Positions 34,707 to 43,457 of a stretch of 64,000 bases of DNA are shown here, in pieces. Source of the DNA: Neptunicella plasticusilytica (GTDB lineage: Bacteria; Pseudomonadota; Gammaproteobacteria; Enterobacterales; Alteromonadaceae). Positions within the stretch are counted from its first letter, which is position 1, and each line of letters opens with the position of its first letter. A model generated the notes under the pieces. The model saw only the letters and a program-made list of their open reading frames with translations, was not told the DNA's origin and made no database searches. Location of the stretch: positions 620,001 to 684,000 of the forward strand of contig NZ_CP150481.1 of the NCBI RefSeq assembly GCF_047922965.1, written 5' to 3'. Both the position numbers and the translations under genes were made by a program.

Positions 34707-35834
34707 CTATTTATTTAACCGCTCTATCGCTTGTTCAAGATAATGACGTGGGCAACCGAAGTTAAAGCGGACAAACTGCTTGTCACCAAAATCGACTCCG
34801 GGTGACGGGCCGACACCTTTGGCTTCACACCAGCGTTGCGGGCTTTCTACCCCCAGACCACTGCCATCAACCCAGGCTAAAAACGTTGCTTGGGGAGTAT
34901 TCATGCGTAAACCGTCAATCTGGTTAATTTGCGTGACTAAATAGTCCCGATTTGAACGTAAGTAGGCTAATTGGGCCTGATGCCAGTCATCACACAGGGT
35001 AAAGGCCGCTTCTGTGGCTGCCAGTCCCATAATGTTTACCCAGGGCACTATGCCGCGTGCCGCCTGATTAAACTTTAGCCGTAATTTAGGATCGGGAATA
35101 ATGGCAAATGAGGTCCCCAACCCGGCCACATTAAAGGTTTTGCTGGCCGCCATCAGTGTGACAGATTGGTGTTTGAGCGCTTCTATTTTACTGGCCGGAA
35201 TATGTTTGGCTTGCTCGTCCAGGATCAGGTCACAATGAATTTCATCACTGCATAACAGTACGTTGTGACGCGTACAGATATCTGCGATTTTGTCCAGTTC
35301 AACGGCGTTTAAAACACTACCGACCGGATTCATCGGATTACAAATAATCAACAGTTTGCAGGCAGGATCGGCAGCTTGCTGCTCCAGTTGTTGCAGATCC
35401 ATCATCCAGCGTCCCTGATCTTCCACCGTCGGGATTTCTACCTTTTGCATATCATTGATGCCGGGGGCAGCCAATAGCGGCGGATAATTAGGGGTTTGCA
35501 CCATGACTTTGTCACCTGGCTGGCAATACGCCTTAATCACAGTGTTAAACGCAGGCACCACGCCGGGTGTCCAGACCAGCCACTCGGGTTCAATCTGCCA
35601 GTCATATTGGCGCGTCAGCCAGTTAATTACCGCCTGATTTGCCGAGGCATGATGGGCAGGCAAGGTATAACCTAAAATGCCATGCTCTACGCGCTGTTGC
35701 AGTGCGTCCAGTATCGGCTGGGCACACTTAAATTCGGTATCGGCGATCCAAAGAGGCAATATGTCCTTACCTTTATATTTTTCCCATTTGTAGGCAAAGG
35801 TGCCCTGACGGTCTGGTACCTGATCAAATAGCAT
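34707..35834 (-). CDS. MalY/PatB-family PLP aminotransferase (C-S beta-lyase type)
   Basis: 375 residues of fold-type I. Motifs: LPLWIADTEF at 26-35, HGILGYT, NPMNPVGSV, the cofactor aspartate D197 in CSDEIHCDLI, and Schiff-base lysine K232 in MAASKTFNVAGLG. MalY/PatB enzymes cleave cystathionine or other cysteine S-conjugates. Length and motif order are typical. It is monocistronic; the MITE-like element sits immediately after the stop, which it keeps intact. Confidence 0.9.
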   Translation of the reverse strand: MLFDQVPDRQGTFAYKWEKYKGKDILPLWIADTEFKCAQPILDALQQRVEHGILGYTLPAHHASANQAVINWLTRQYDWQIEPEWLVWTPGVVPAFNTVIKAYCQPGDKVMVQTPNYPPLLAAPGINDMQKVEIPTVEDQGRWMMDLQQLEQQAADPACKLLIICNPMNPVGSVLNAVELDKIADICTRHNVLLCSDEIHCDLILDEQAKHIPASKIEALKHQSVTLMAASKTFNVAGLGTSFAIIPDPKLRLKFNQAARGIVPWVNIMGLAATEAAFTLCDDWHQAQLAYLRSNRDYLVTQINQIDGLRMNTPQATFLAWVDGSGLGVESPQRWCEAKGVGPSPGVDFGDKQFVRFNFGCPRHYLEQAIERLNK

Positions 35835-35930
35835 GCATGGTCCTTAGCTGTAATCATTTAAATAAGAGGGTAAATTAACAAAAAGCGGTTTGAATCGACA
35901 AGATTAATCCGTTACCTGATATAGCAAAAC

Positions 35931-35956
35931 AAAAAGGCGCTAAATGCGCCTTTTCT
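35931..35956 (-). terminator. Intrinsic terminator of the small membrane protein gene
   Basis: AAAAGGCGC (35932-35940) pairs exactly with GCGCCTTTT (35946-35954) over a five-base loop. Read on the minus strand, the stem is followed by TTTTTGTTTT. Confidence 0.8.
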
Positions 35957-35973
35957 GTCAGCAGGAAAATGGC

Positions 35974-36165
35974 CTAGATCGCGTAGGCCAGTACCATACT
36001 GATAATAATGCCAGAAATACCAAAGAAGCCGTATTCAACTTTTAGTTTAATACTCTCTTCAGCACTGACGGGCTGATTCATAAAGCTCATGATCAAGCTA
36101 GTTAATCCCAAAACAAATGCGACCAACATCGCACCGAAAACAAAGGCTTCAGGCCACGTACTCAT
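35974..36165 (-). CDS. Small two-helix membrane protein of unknown function
   Basis: 63 residues from the ATG at 36165, chosen because GAAGG lies 7 bases before it; two earlier in-frame ATGs (36171, 36183) are too near that site. Two membrane helices (about 8-30 and 43-62) are separated by a charged loop (NQPVSAEESIKLKVEYG). No family is recognised. It has its own terminator. Confidence 0.65.
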   Translation of the reverse strand: MSTWPEAFVFGAMLVAFVLGLTSLIMSFMNQPVSAEESIKLKVEYGFFGISGIIISMVLAYAI

Positions 36166-36183
36166 GTTCATACCTTCTTTCAT

Positions 36184-36504
36184 AAATAACTTATCCCGCT
36201 ATTATGCATCAAAAAACGCTTCAGGATTAGTCTGCTAGCGTAAAAAAGTAGTTAATTTATCAGATTTGGCGCGACGGAAAATAGACAGGCTTAGACGATC
36301 AGATGGCCCGATAGTAACTTACAGAAATGGTGAAAATCACAACTAAATCGTTTTTTTGACTAATTGAAACCTGTCCAGATAGATAAGTTGATGAGTAAAT
36401 TGTAGGTAACAAATTGAAAAATATGACTTTTTCAAAACTGGACTAAGTATTGCAATAATCTGTTCATAACCAATTCAATACCGAAAAACACAAGGAACAA
36501 TATT
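36184..36504. other. 321-base gene-free gap with one inverted repeat
   Basis: The gap between the small membrane protein gene and yggN should hold both promoters. The only structure seen is TTGAAAAA/TTTTTCAA (36414-36421 and 36428-36435) with a six-base spacer. No convincing -35/-10 pair or RNA gene was found. Confidence 0.5.
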
Positions 36505-37278
36505 ATGCGTACCGTTATTTTAGCCACCGCTTTACTTAGCAGCAGCGCTTTCGCTCACCAATGTGATGTGAATTTCGATGGCCAGGTTAAATTAGATAAA
36601 AACCAGTTGACTGTCGAACTAACCGATCACCGTAAGGTGACAATCAATGGCCAAAATGCCTGGATTGATGGCAAAGCGTTGTCGCTTAATTCCGATCAAC
36701 AACAATTGATTCAACAATATCATAGTGGCATTACTACACTGGCACCGCAGGTAGCTGATATCGCACTCGAAGCGGTGTCCATGGCCGGTGATGGGGTGAG
36801 TCTGGCATTCTCCCGTTTACTCGGTGAAGATGACAAGCTGGTGCTGGATTTAACTGAAGAATTTAGTGAACTGCGCAAAGAGATGAAACTGCAATTTTAT
36901 GCCGATGACGGCTCTATCCGTTTTGATTCCAGCAAATTCGATAATGGTGACTTTGGCGACGCGTTTGAACAACGTTTTGAAGACAAAATTGAATCACTGG
37001 TTGAACGCTCAATGGGCAGTTTGATGATTGCGGTAGGCAAGCAGATGCTGTTCAGTGGTGATGCAGATGGCTTCGAGAAAAAGATGGATGACTTTGGGGA
37101 AACCATTGAACATGAAATGGAATTTCGTGGTGAAAAGATTGAGCAAAAAGCTGACCAGATTTGCTACGCGTTGGTGGGTATTAACGATATCGAAACCAAG
37201 ATCAGCGAAACCATTCCCGAGCTGGCACAACTGGATATGATCGATGTATCGGAATATCGCAGTCGTCACAGTATGTAA
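36505..37278 (+). CDS. yggN: YggN-like exported protein (DUF2884)
   Basis: 257 residues with a signal peptide (1-17, SSSAFA). The mature protein starts HQCDVNFDGQVKLDKNQLTVEL, followed by alternating helical segments, and ends near EYRSRHSM. The arrangement and length match the YggN/DUF2884 family of periplasmic proteins of unknown function. AAGGA precedes the ATG. It stands alone, followed by a strong terminator. Confidence 0.78.
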   Translation: MRTVILATALLSSSAFAHQCDVNFDGQVKLDKNQLTVELTDHRKVTINGQNAWIDGKALSLNSDQQQLIQQYHSGITTLAPQVADIALEAVSMAGDGVSLAFSRLLGEDDKLVLDLTEEFSELRKEMKLQFYADDGSIRFDSSKFDNGDFGDAFEQRFEDKIESLVERSMGSLMIAVGKQMLFSGDADGFEKKMDDFGETIEHEMEFRGEKIEQKADQICYALVGINDIETKISETIPELAQLDMIDVSEYRSRHSM

Positions 37279-37301
37279 GTGGACTTAGTCCAGTAAAGAG
37301 T

Positions 37302-37333
37302 AAAAAGGTCGGAATCTATCCGACCTTTTTTTA
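37302..37333. terminator. Strong bidirectional intrinsic terminator
   Basis: AAAAAGGTCGG (37302-37312) pairs exactly with CCGACCTTTTT (37320-37330), with T-runs on both strands, between convergent yggN and the NSS transporter gene. Confidence 0.85.
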
Positions 37334-37351
37334 AGGGTTTATCCGGCCAAA

Positions 37352-38773
37352 TTAGCCAATTAAGCTGGCACCAAAATATTTGAGCGCTACAGTATTGATA
37401 AAGACTAAAAACAGAATGACCGGAATAAAGGTACCCACCGAGAAGTTAACATATTTCTCGAACAGGCTACCTTTATAATCAGGATCGCCGCTTTCCAGTT
37501 CTTCGTTAAAGTTGTGGCGTTTCCAGCGGTAGATAACAAACAGACAAATCAACAAACCATTGAACGGTAAAATGGTGTCGTAGAACACATCGACGATAAT
37601 GTCGAATACCGATTTAGTCGCCCCCGCGTAGCTGGTAAACGAGGTTGTCCAGTCGAACATACCGAATGAGGTGGCGGCTACTATTGCGCATCCGCCCATC
37701 AACACACCCAGCACCCCCAGCGACTTTTTGCGGCTCAAACCGGTTTCGCTCATCAATGCTGCGTTAGGTACCTCAATAATTGACACCAATGAAGTAATAG
37801 CGGCAAAAAAGACTAGCAGGAAAAATACCGCCGCGACCAGGCTAGCACCGGTATAACCAATAGTGGTTTGCAGCGCCAGAAATATCTTGGGTAAAAAAGT
37901 GAAGATCATGCCGATAGACGAATCGCTTAAATCAGCTGTGTTGGTATTGGGATTAAATGAAAATACCGCGGGCAACACCATTAAACCGGCAATAAAAGCC
38001 ACCGCGGTATCGGTTAATGCCACCAGTTTGGCCGAACCGGGAACCGGGTTTTCGCGGCCCAGATAGGAGCCGTAAGTGATCATGATCCCCATCCCCAGAG
38101 AAAGAGAAAAGAATGCCTGGGATAACGCGGCACTGACTACCGAAGCGTTGATTTTGCTAAAGTCCGGGATTAGATAATACTCCACTCCGGCAAAGGCGTT
38201 ATCCAGCGTCAGCACAAAAATGACCAGCGCAATCAGCATAAAAAATAATGCGGGCATCAACACTTTGGCGGCTTTTTCAATGCCTTGTTTGACCCCGCCT
38301 TGCAGGATCAGGAACACGATAGCGGCCACAATTGCCATATAGATAAAAATATCGGTGTCGTTAATAAAGGCACCAAAAGACGCCGGATCGGCTAGCACAT
38401 CTAAATTGCCGCCAATAATGCTAAACAGATAGCCGATGATCCAGACGGTGATAACGGTATAAAACACACCGATCATAAAGGGGGTCAGGATCGACAACCA
38501 ACCGGCAATCATCCAGTGCGTTTCACCGGGAGCGATGGTTTTGTAGGTACCAAGGGGATCTTTACGGCTGCGGCGTCCAGAGGCCATTTCAGCCAACATC
38601 ACAGGTAAACAGACCAGCACGACAAAAAGCGCATAAATTAGTAAAAAGGCACCACCACCATTTTTGGTGGCTGCAACCGGAAAACCCACCATATTACCAA
38701 TACCGACTGCCGAACCGGCAGCAGCAAGAATAAAGCCTAAGCGAGAGCCAAACTGTTCGCGGGGAGCACTCAT
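37352..38773 (-). CDS. NSS-family sodium-dependent transporter
   Basis: 473 residues from the ATG at 38773, with GGAAG 5 bases upstream; an in-frame start 27 bases earlier is less likely. About eleven or twelve helices. The first carries the sodium/substrate-site pattern LGFILAAAGSAVGIGNMVGFP, followed by NGGGAFLLIYALFVVLVCLPVMLAE. This is the bacterial LeuT/SNF-like layout, so it imports an amino acid or amine with sodium. The substrate cannot be read from sequence. It is divergent from msrA. Confidence 0.92.
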   Translation of the reverse strand: MSAPREQFGSRLGFILAAAGSAVGIGNMVGFPVAATKNGGGAFLLIYALFVVLVCLPVMLAEMASGRRSRKDPLGTYKTIAPGETHWMIAGWLSILTPFMIGVFYTVITVWIIGYLFSIIGGNLDVLADPASFGAFINDTDIFIYMAIVAAIVFLILQGGVKQGIEKAAKVLMPALFFMLIALVIFVLTLDNAFAGVEYYLIPDFSKINASVVSAALSQAFFSLSLGMGIMITYGSYLGRENPVPGSAKLVALTDTAVAFIAGLMVLPAVFSFNPNTNTADLSDSSIGMIFTFLPKIFLALQTTIGYTGASLVAAVFFLLVFFAAITSLVSIIEVPNAALMSETGLSRKKSLGVLGVLMGGCAIVAATSFGMFDWTTSFTSYAGATKSVFDIIVDVFYDTILPFNGLLICLFVIYRWKRHNFNEELESGDPDYKGSLFEKYVNFSVGTFIPVILFLVFINTVALKYFGASLIG

Positions 38774-39010
38774 AACAACTTCCTTTATTATTGCAGTCAA
38801 TCAGAATGTGACTGCTTATTATTGGGTAGAGCCGGATGTTAACAGGCCAATAACAAAATGTCCTTATCGTTGTGTTGATTGCCGCTTTTTCCGGGTTGTA
38901 ACTGACGTTTTACATCAGAATATGGTCTTGACTGTCCTGCATACTTGAATCCGGTTAGATTCGGACTTATGTAAGACAGTCTGAATGATAAATAAACCCA
39001 TGAGGATTTA

Positions 39011-39547
39011 ATGAGTATTCAACAAGCCACCCTGGCTGGAGGGTGTTTCTGGTGTATCGAGTCAGCTTTTAACAGTGTTGAGGGAGTTGAGTCTGCGTTT
39101 TCCGGTTATGCTGGAGGGCATGTTGATAACCCGACTTACCAACAGGTATGTAGTGGCGATACCGGCCATGCCGAGGTGGTCAGAATCAACTTCGATACCG
39201 AGACAATCAGTTATCGGGATATTCTGGAGATCTTCTTTGCCTTACACAATCCTACCCAGTTAAACCGTCAAGGTAACGATGTGGGCAGTCAGTACCGTAG
39301 TGCGATTTTTTATCATAATGACGTGCAAAAGCAGCAAGCAGAGGAAATACTGGCTGAAATCAGTGAGCAACAAATCTGGCCTGAGCCAGTGGTGACTGAA
39401 GTAGTAGCAATTAACAATTACAGTCAGGCTGAAGATTATCATCAGGACTATTTCAGCAATAACCCGCAAAACCATTACTGCAATATGGTGGTGGCACCTA
39501 AACTGGCCAAGTTCAAACAGAAATTTGCCAGTAAATTAAAATCCTGA
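39011..39547 (+). CDS. msrA: Peptide methionine-S-sulfoxide reductase
   Basis: 178 residues. The MsrA active site AGGCFWCIES has catalytic C12, followed by FSGYAGGHVDNPTYQQVCSG and, later, EDYHQDYFSNN. It repairs the S-epimer of oxidised methionine with thioredoxin. A GAGGA ribosome site lies 6 bases before the ATG. A weak 7-bp hairpin follows at 39566-39588. Confidence 0.95.
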   Translation: MSIQQATLAGGCFWCIESAFNSVEGVESAFSGYAGGHVDNPTYQQVCSGDTGHAEVVRINFDTETISYRDILEIFFALHNPTQLNRQGNDVGSQYRSAIFYHNDVQKQQAEEILAEISEQQIWPEPVVTEVVAINNYSQAEDYHQDYFSNNPQNHYCNMVVAPKLAKFKQKFASKLKS

Positions 39548-39913
39548 CAAACGCCGGCATATCAAAGGCAACTTATTTTAGGTTGCCTGGATTAAATCTG
39601 ATTCTGTGAAATTAGATTTAGCTCTCTGATTTTATTCAATTAGTTCTTAACCGCGAATGTTGCTAAATCTTCAATATTAGCGATAACCACATAGACATTA
39701 ATAAAACCCGCCTGTTAGTAACAAAATAATCACTAGTTTGAAGCTTGATTCCTGATTATTTTTCAAAAATTTATTGCATCTTCAAATTTACTACTACACT
39801 GATATTTCACGTTTTTAATATTCAAATGATGATTAAAACGGTGTCTGACGGATTAAATCTCAGTAAACAAGGAGTTCTCGCAGGTAACACTTCTGCGACC
39901 AAGCACAGAATTT
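39548..39913. other. 366-base gene-free gap before the chemosensory locus
   Basis: It holds an AGGCAAC/GTTGCCT hairpin (39566-39572 and 39582-39588), a weak terminator of msrA, and is AT-rich from 39600 on. The promoter of the ten-gene locus should lie here, but no box pair stands out. A 67-codon frame at 39745-39948 overlaps the next gene and is probably spurious. Confidence 0.45.
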
Positions 39914-41065
39914 ATGCAACTATCTCAATTGAAACCTATTTCCCCTGAATATAAATGGCCAGCTGTATCTATTCTTATCGTGATAGGTATTGTGCTCGTT
40001 TATTTTGATTTGGGTTATCTGGCTGTCGTTATTGTGGCTTTGGGTATCTCAATGGTGACCGTTTTTCTATCCGAACAAGAAGTCGAACTGGTTGAGAAAG
40101 AAGCCCCTTCGACTAATAAAGAGCATGTTCTGGCGTTGGCTAACGCTGTCGGTCCTTCCTTGCGCGAATCCGAGATGAATCTCGCTGATATATTATCCAC
40201 CCAGAATGATGCGATTGACACCTTGAGTCGTTCTTTTAGCAATTTGCAAAGCCTGGTTTTGGCCCAGAACGAACATATTGAACATTTGATTAAAGAAGAT
40301 GAGAGCGGCGGGCAAATGCACAGCGAAAAAATGCGCGAATTTGCAGTTGAGACTGAAAAAACGCTTGATCGTTTTATTCAAACGACAGTCGATATGTCAG
40401 CTTCGTCAATGGGGCTGCTGGATAAGGTTAATGCTATTTCAGATACGATGCCCAAAATAATTAAGGCACTAAATGATATTGATGGCATTGCCTCTCAAAC
40501 AAATTTGCTGGCGTTAAATGCAGCGATAGAAGCCGCTCGGGCCGGAGAGGCCGGTAGAGGTTTTGCTGTGGTTGCTGACGAAGTCAGGGCATTGTCAAAT
40601 CGTTCCTCGGAGTTTAGCGATTCGATAAAAATGCAGATCACCCAAATCGGTACGCAAATAAACCAACTGACAGAGCATGTTGGTGAGGTTGCTTCTCAAG
40701 ATGTGACCTACATCATCAAATCCAAACAGGGAATACAACAAGCGCTGCACAGTATTATCGAGAAATCAGAAGCAGACACCAAAGTCACCAGGGAGCTGGA
40801 TGAGGTAGCCAAACAACTGGAACTGGCCATTAACAATTCAATCCGCGGATTACAGTTTGGCGATATTAACGGCCAAAACCTGACATTTACCCTGACTACG
40901 CTGACGTTTATCAGGCAGCATCTGGAAGATCTACATCATATTGATCTCGACGACTTAGTCCACCAGCTTGAAGAGCATCTGGGCAAAATAACCGAAAAGA
41001 GGACTCAACAACATAATCCGGTTTCTTCTTCGTCAATGAGTGCTGGCGAAGTGGAATTGTTTTAG
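39914..41065 (+). CDS. Short methyl-accepting chemotaxis protein without a periplasmic sensor
   Basis: 383 residues. Two close membrane helices (about 14-32 and 35-53) with almost no loop are followed directly by a coiled-coil signalling region. The hairpin tip is GIASQTNLLALNAAIEAARA GEAGRG, with VVADEVRALSNRSSEFS. There is no periplasmic ligand domain and no PAS domain, so any signal must be sensed in the membrane or inside the cell. The C-terminus does not end in a CheR-binding pentapeptide. It is the first gene of the che/partner-switch locus, 25 bases before the STAS gene. Confidence 0.88.
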   Translation: MQLSQLKPISPEYKWPAVSILIVIGIVLVYFDLGYLAVVIVALGISMVTVFLSEQEVELVEKEAPSTNKEHVLALANAVGPSLRESEMNLADILSTQNDAIDTLSRSFSNLQSLVLAQNEHIEHLIKEDESGGQMHSEKMREFAVETEKTLDRFIQTTVDMSASSMGLLDKVNAISDTMPKIIKALNDIDGIASQTNLLALNAAIEAARAGEAGRGFAVVADEVRALSNRSSEFSDSIKMQITQIGTQINQLTEHVGEVASQDVTYIIKSKQGIQQALHSIIEKSEADTKVTRELDEVAKQLELAINNSIRGLQFGDINGQNLTFTLTTLTFIRQHLEDLHHIDLDDLVHQLEEHLGKITEKRTQQHNPVSSSSMSAGEVELF

Positions 41066-41090
41066 CCAAATAAGCTAGGGAGATAGATAC

Positions 41091-41369
41091 ATGTCTGAAG
41101 CAAGAATTGCATTACCGGAAAAGTTCGATTTTGGCTATAGCAAAGAGTTTACCAAGCAATACAAAGACTTATTACAACAGTCTGTGTCGCACATTGTACT
41201 GGATTTTAGTTTGGTCAGTTATCTCGACAGTTCAGCGCTTGGGATGATGGTGTTGCTGCACAAGCAGGCTAAGGAAAATAACATCAAGACTTCGATTAAA
41301 GGAGCTAAAGGCACCGCAGAAGATATATTGAGAATGGCCAATTTTCAGAAAATGTTTGAATTCTGTTGA
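41091..41369 (+). CDS. crsA: STAS-domain anti-sigma-factor antagonist (CrsA-like)
   Basis: 92 residues, a single STAS domain. The phosphorylatable serine lies in SYLDSSALGMMVLL (S47 or S48). Such proteins free a target by binding an anti-factor when unphosphorylated. The next gene encodes a receiver/PP2C/HATPase protein, and the pair resembles CrsA/CrsR of Shewanella, which controls the general stress sigma factor RpoS and lies next to a che cluster there. The symbol is given by analogy. Confidence 0.8.
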   Translation: MSEARIALPEKFDFGYSKEFTKQYKDLLQQSVSHIVLDFSLVSYLDSSALGMMVLLHKQAKENNIKTSIKGAKGTAEDILRMANFQKMFEFC

Positions 41370-41382
41370 GCTGGAATTCGCC

Positions 41383-43068
41383 ATGCCTATCAGTGAAATT
41401 TTACATTTAAACCTGCTTGTTGTGGATGATGACAAGTTGTTTGCTGACATGATATGCGGCTTTCTTGCTGAAAAAGCGATGCTGGTGTCCGCTGCCTATT
41501 CGCTGGAAAAAGCAAAACAACATTTGATTTCCCAACAAGTTGATTTTGTCTTGCTTGATATCCTGCTCGGTGAAGAATCAGGAATTGAACTTCTGGATTA
41601 TATGGCAGAAGTTCAAATAAATTTGCCAGTAATAATGATTACGGCGAAAGACGATCAAAATACGATGCAGCAATGTTTCCGCAAGGGTGCGAATGATTAT
41701 CTGATAAAACCGTTAAATCTGGATCTGATGTGGTTGAAAATCAAGCGGGTATATAACAGCCAGATTCTTCAGGAACAGGTTGTAACGCAGTCAGAGGAAC
41801 TCAAAAAGTTGATAGATGTGAAAGAAGCTGAAGAAGAATTAGCTCGTCATGTTTATGAATATTTATCAGGTAATGCTTCCCGTTCTTGTCCAAAAATAAC
41901 CTCTTTGATGCTGTCATCCAGTATGTTTAATGGTGACTTTTTAATTTCAGATGAATCACCAACAGGTAATGTGTATGTTCTGTTACTCGATGCGACAGGA
42001 CATGGGCTGGCCGCAGCAATCAGCGTATTGCCGTTAGTTTCGGTTTTTCCGGCGATGGTGGCAAAGGGACTGGACTTGCCCCTTATTGCCTACGAACTGA
42101 ACCGAAAAATAAGCCAAAGTATTCCCGACGACCGTTTTGTAGCTTGTATTTTAATGTGTCTCGAACTCCATACCCGTTCGTTAAAAATATGGAATGGGGG
42201 GATGCCGGATATCTTGGTGCTCGACAAAAAAGGTCGGTTTAAGCAGCGTATTCCCTCATCCCATATGCCTTTGGGGATATTGGAATCACAACATTTTGAG
42301 GCAGATATCGACGTACTTAAAATCAGTGCGGATGCTTCGCATGTTGTTTTCTACAGTGACGGATTGATAGAACAGACATCACCTGAACAACAATATTTCG
42401 GTATGAACGGATTGTTGGAGGTGATCGAACAATGTACAGAACCTGCCCATCTGATCCCGTTTATTGAAACCAAGTTTAGCCAATTCAAGCAGCAGGAAGA
42501 GCAGCGGGATGATGTATCAATATGCCATATGAATCTGGATGCATTATTGGCAACTGCCAATGTCGATCAGGAGCAGCGCAGTAGCCAAAAGCACAAAAGT
42601 AGTGTCGGTTTTGAAATGATACTGGCTGGCAAACAATTGATTAGTGTCGAGCCTATGGCATTGCTTGATTCTTTGATGGAGCAAACGGATATGTCCATTG
42701 AGCTGCGTAAGCGCACCTACACTGTTTGCGCGGAACTGTTCAGCAATGCTTTGGATCACGGGATCCTTAAAGTCGATTCCAAACTCAAAACCGATGCTTC
42801 TGGCTTCATTGATTATATCAACCAGAGAGATATTGCTTGTCAGAACTTAACTGAATCCGATCAGATAAAAGTACAGTTCCGCTATGAGGAACATAGTCAG
42901 CAAGTATCGATAAGCGTAACCGATACGGGGCATGGTTATACACATCAACCGTCTTCTGAACAAGAATTGTCAGCATTGTCGGGACGAGGTCTGATTCTGA
43001 TACAGACGCTATCTGAGCAGATCCAACGAAATTCGTCAGGAAATCAAACTTCAGTGGTAATTAAATGA
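41383..43068 (+). CDS. crsR: Receiver / PP2C phosphatase / HATPase partner-switch regulator (CrsR-like)
   Basis: 561 residues from the ATG at 41383; an in-frame TTG at 41356 overlapping crsA is possible. Receiver 8-125 with D59; SpoIIE-type PP2C phosphatase about 170-385 with D185 in NGDF, D203 in LLDATGHG and D326 in YSDG; C-terminal HATPase/anti-sigma-like kinase about 425-561 with N455 in ELFSNALDHG and DTGHGY, GRGL. One chain thus has both phosphatase and kinase/anti-factor functions, as in Shewanella CrsR, where dephosphorylation of CrsA releases RpoS inhibition. The function is inferred from that model. Confidence 0.85.
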   Translation: MPISEILHLNLLVVDDDKLFADMICGFLAEKAMLVSAAYSLEKAKQHLISQQVDFVLLDILLGEESGIELLDYMAEVQINLPVIMITAKDDQNTMQQCFRKGANDYLIKPLNLDLMWLKIKRVYNSQILQEQVVTQSEELKKLIDVKEAEEELARHVYEYLSGNASRSCPKITSLMLSSSMFNGDFLISDESPTGNVYVLLLDATGHGLAAAISVLPLVSVFPAMVAKGLDLPLIAYELNRKISQSIPDDRFVACILMCLELHTRSLKIWNGGMPDILVLDKKGRFKQRIPSSHMPLGILESQHFEADIDVLKISADASHVVFYSDGLIEQTSPEQQYFGMNGLLEVIEQCTEPAHLIPFIETKFSQFKQQEEQRDDVSICHMNLDALLATANVDQEQRSSQKHKSSVGFEMILAGKQLISVEPMALLDSLMEQTDMSIELRKRTYTVCAELFSNALDHGILKVDSKLKTDASGFIDYINQRDIACQNLTESDQIKVQFRYEEHSQQVSISVTDTGHGYTHQPSSEQELSALSGRGLILIQTLSEQIQRNSSGNQTSVVIK

Positions 43069-43075
43069 GAGTGTT

Positions 43076-43441
43076 ATGAATAAAAGTATTCTAATTGTTG
43101 ATGATTCGCCGTCAATTCGGCAGATGGTAGAAGTGACGCTTAAATCCGCCAGCTATCAAGTCAATGCTGCGAAAGATGGTCAGGAGGCGTTGGAGTTATG
43201 TCAGAGCAAGAAATTTGACTTTGTGCTCACCGATCAAAATATGCCACGTATGGATGGTTTAACTCTGATTAAATCATTGCGTGCTCTATCTGCTTACAAA
43301 ACAGTCCCTATAGTTATGCTCACCACCGAAACCAGTGACGCAATGAAAGCACAAGGACGTGCCTCAGGTGCAACCGGCTGGATGGTCAAACCTTTTGATC
43401 CGGCAAAGTTACTGGAAGTACTCAGTAAAGTGCTCGGTTAA
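43076..43441 (+). CDS. cheY: CheY-type single-domain response regulator
   Basis: 121 residues with only a receiver: D9-D10 in LIVDDSPS, phospho-acceptor D52 in FVLTDQNMPRMDG, T87-E88 region in MLTTET, and K107 in MVKPF. It lies between crsR and cheA, so it is a target for CheA in this pathway. Confidence 0.93.
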   Translation: MNKSILIVDDSPSIRQMVEVTLKSASYQVNAAKDGQEALELCQSKKFDFVLTDQNMPRMDGLTLIKSLRALSAYKTVPIVMLTTETSDAMKAQGRASGATGWMVKPFDPAKLLEVLSKVLG

Positions 43442-43457
43442 TACAAGGCCAGATTCT

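Noticed and set aside
39745..39948. 67-codon plus-strand frame before the first receptor
   Set aside because: It overlaps the receptor start by 35 bases, has no ribosome site and no recognisable product.
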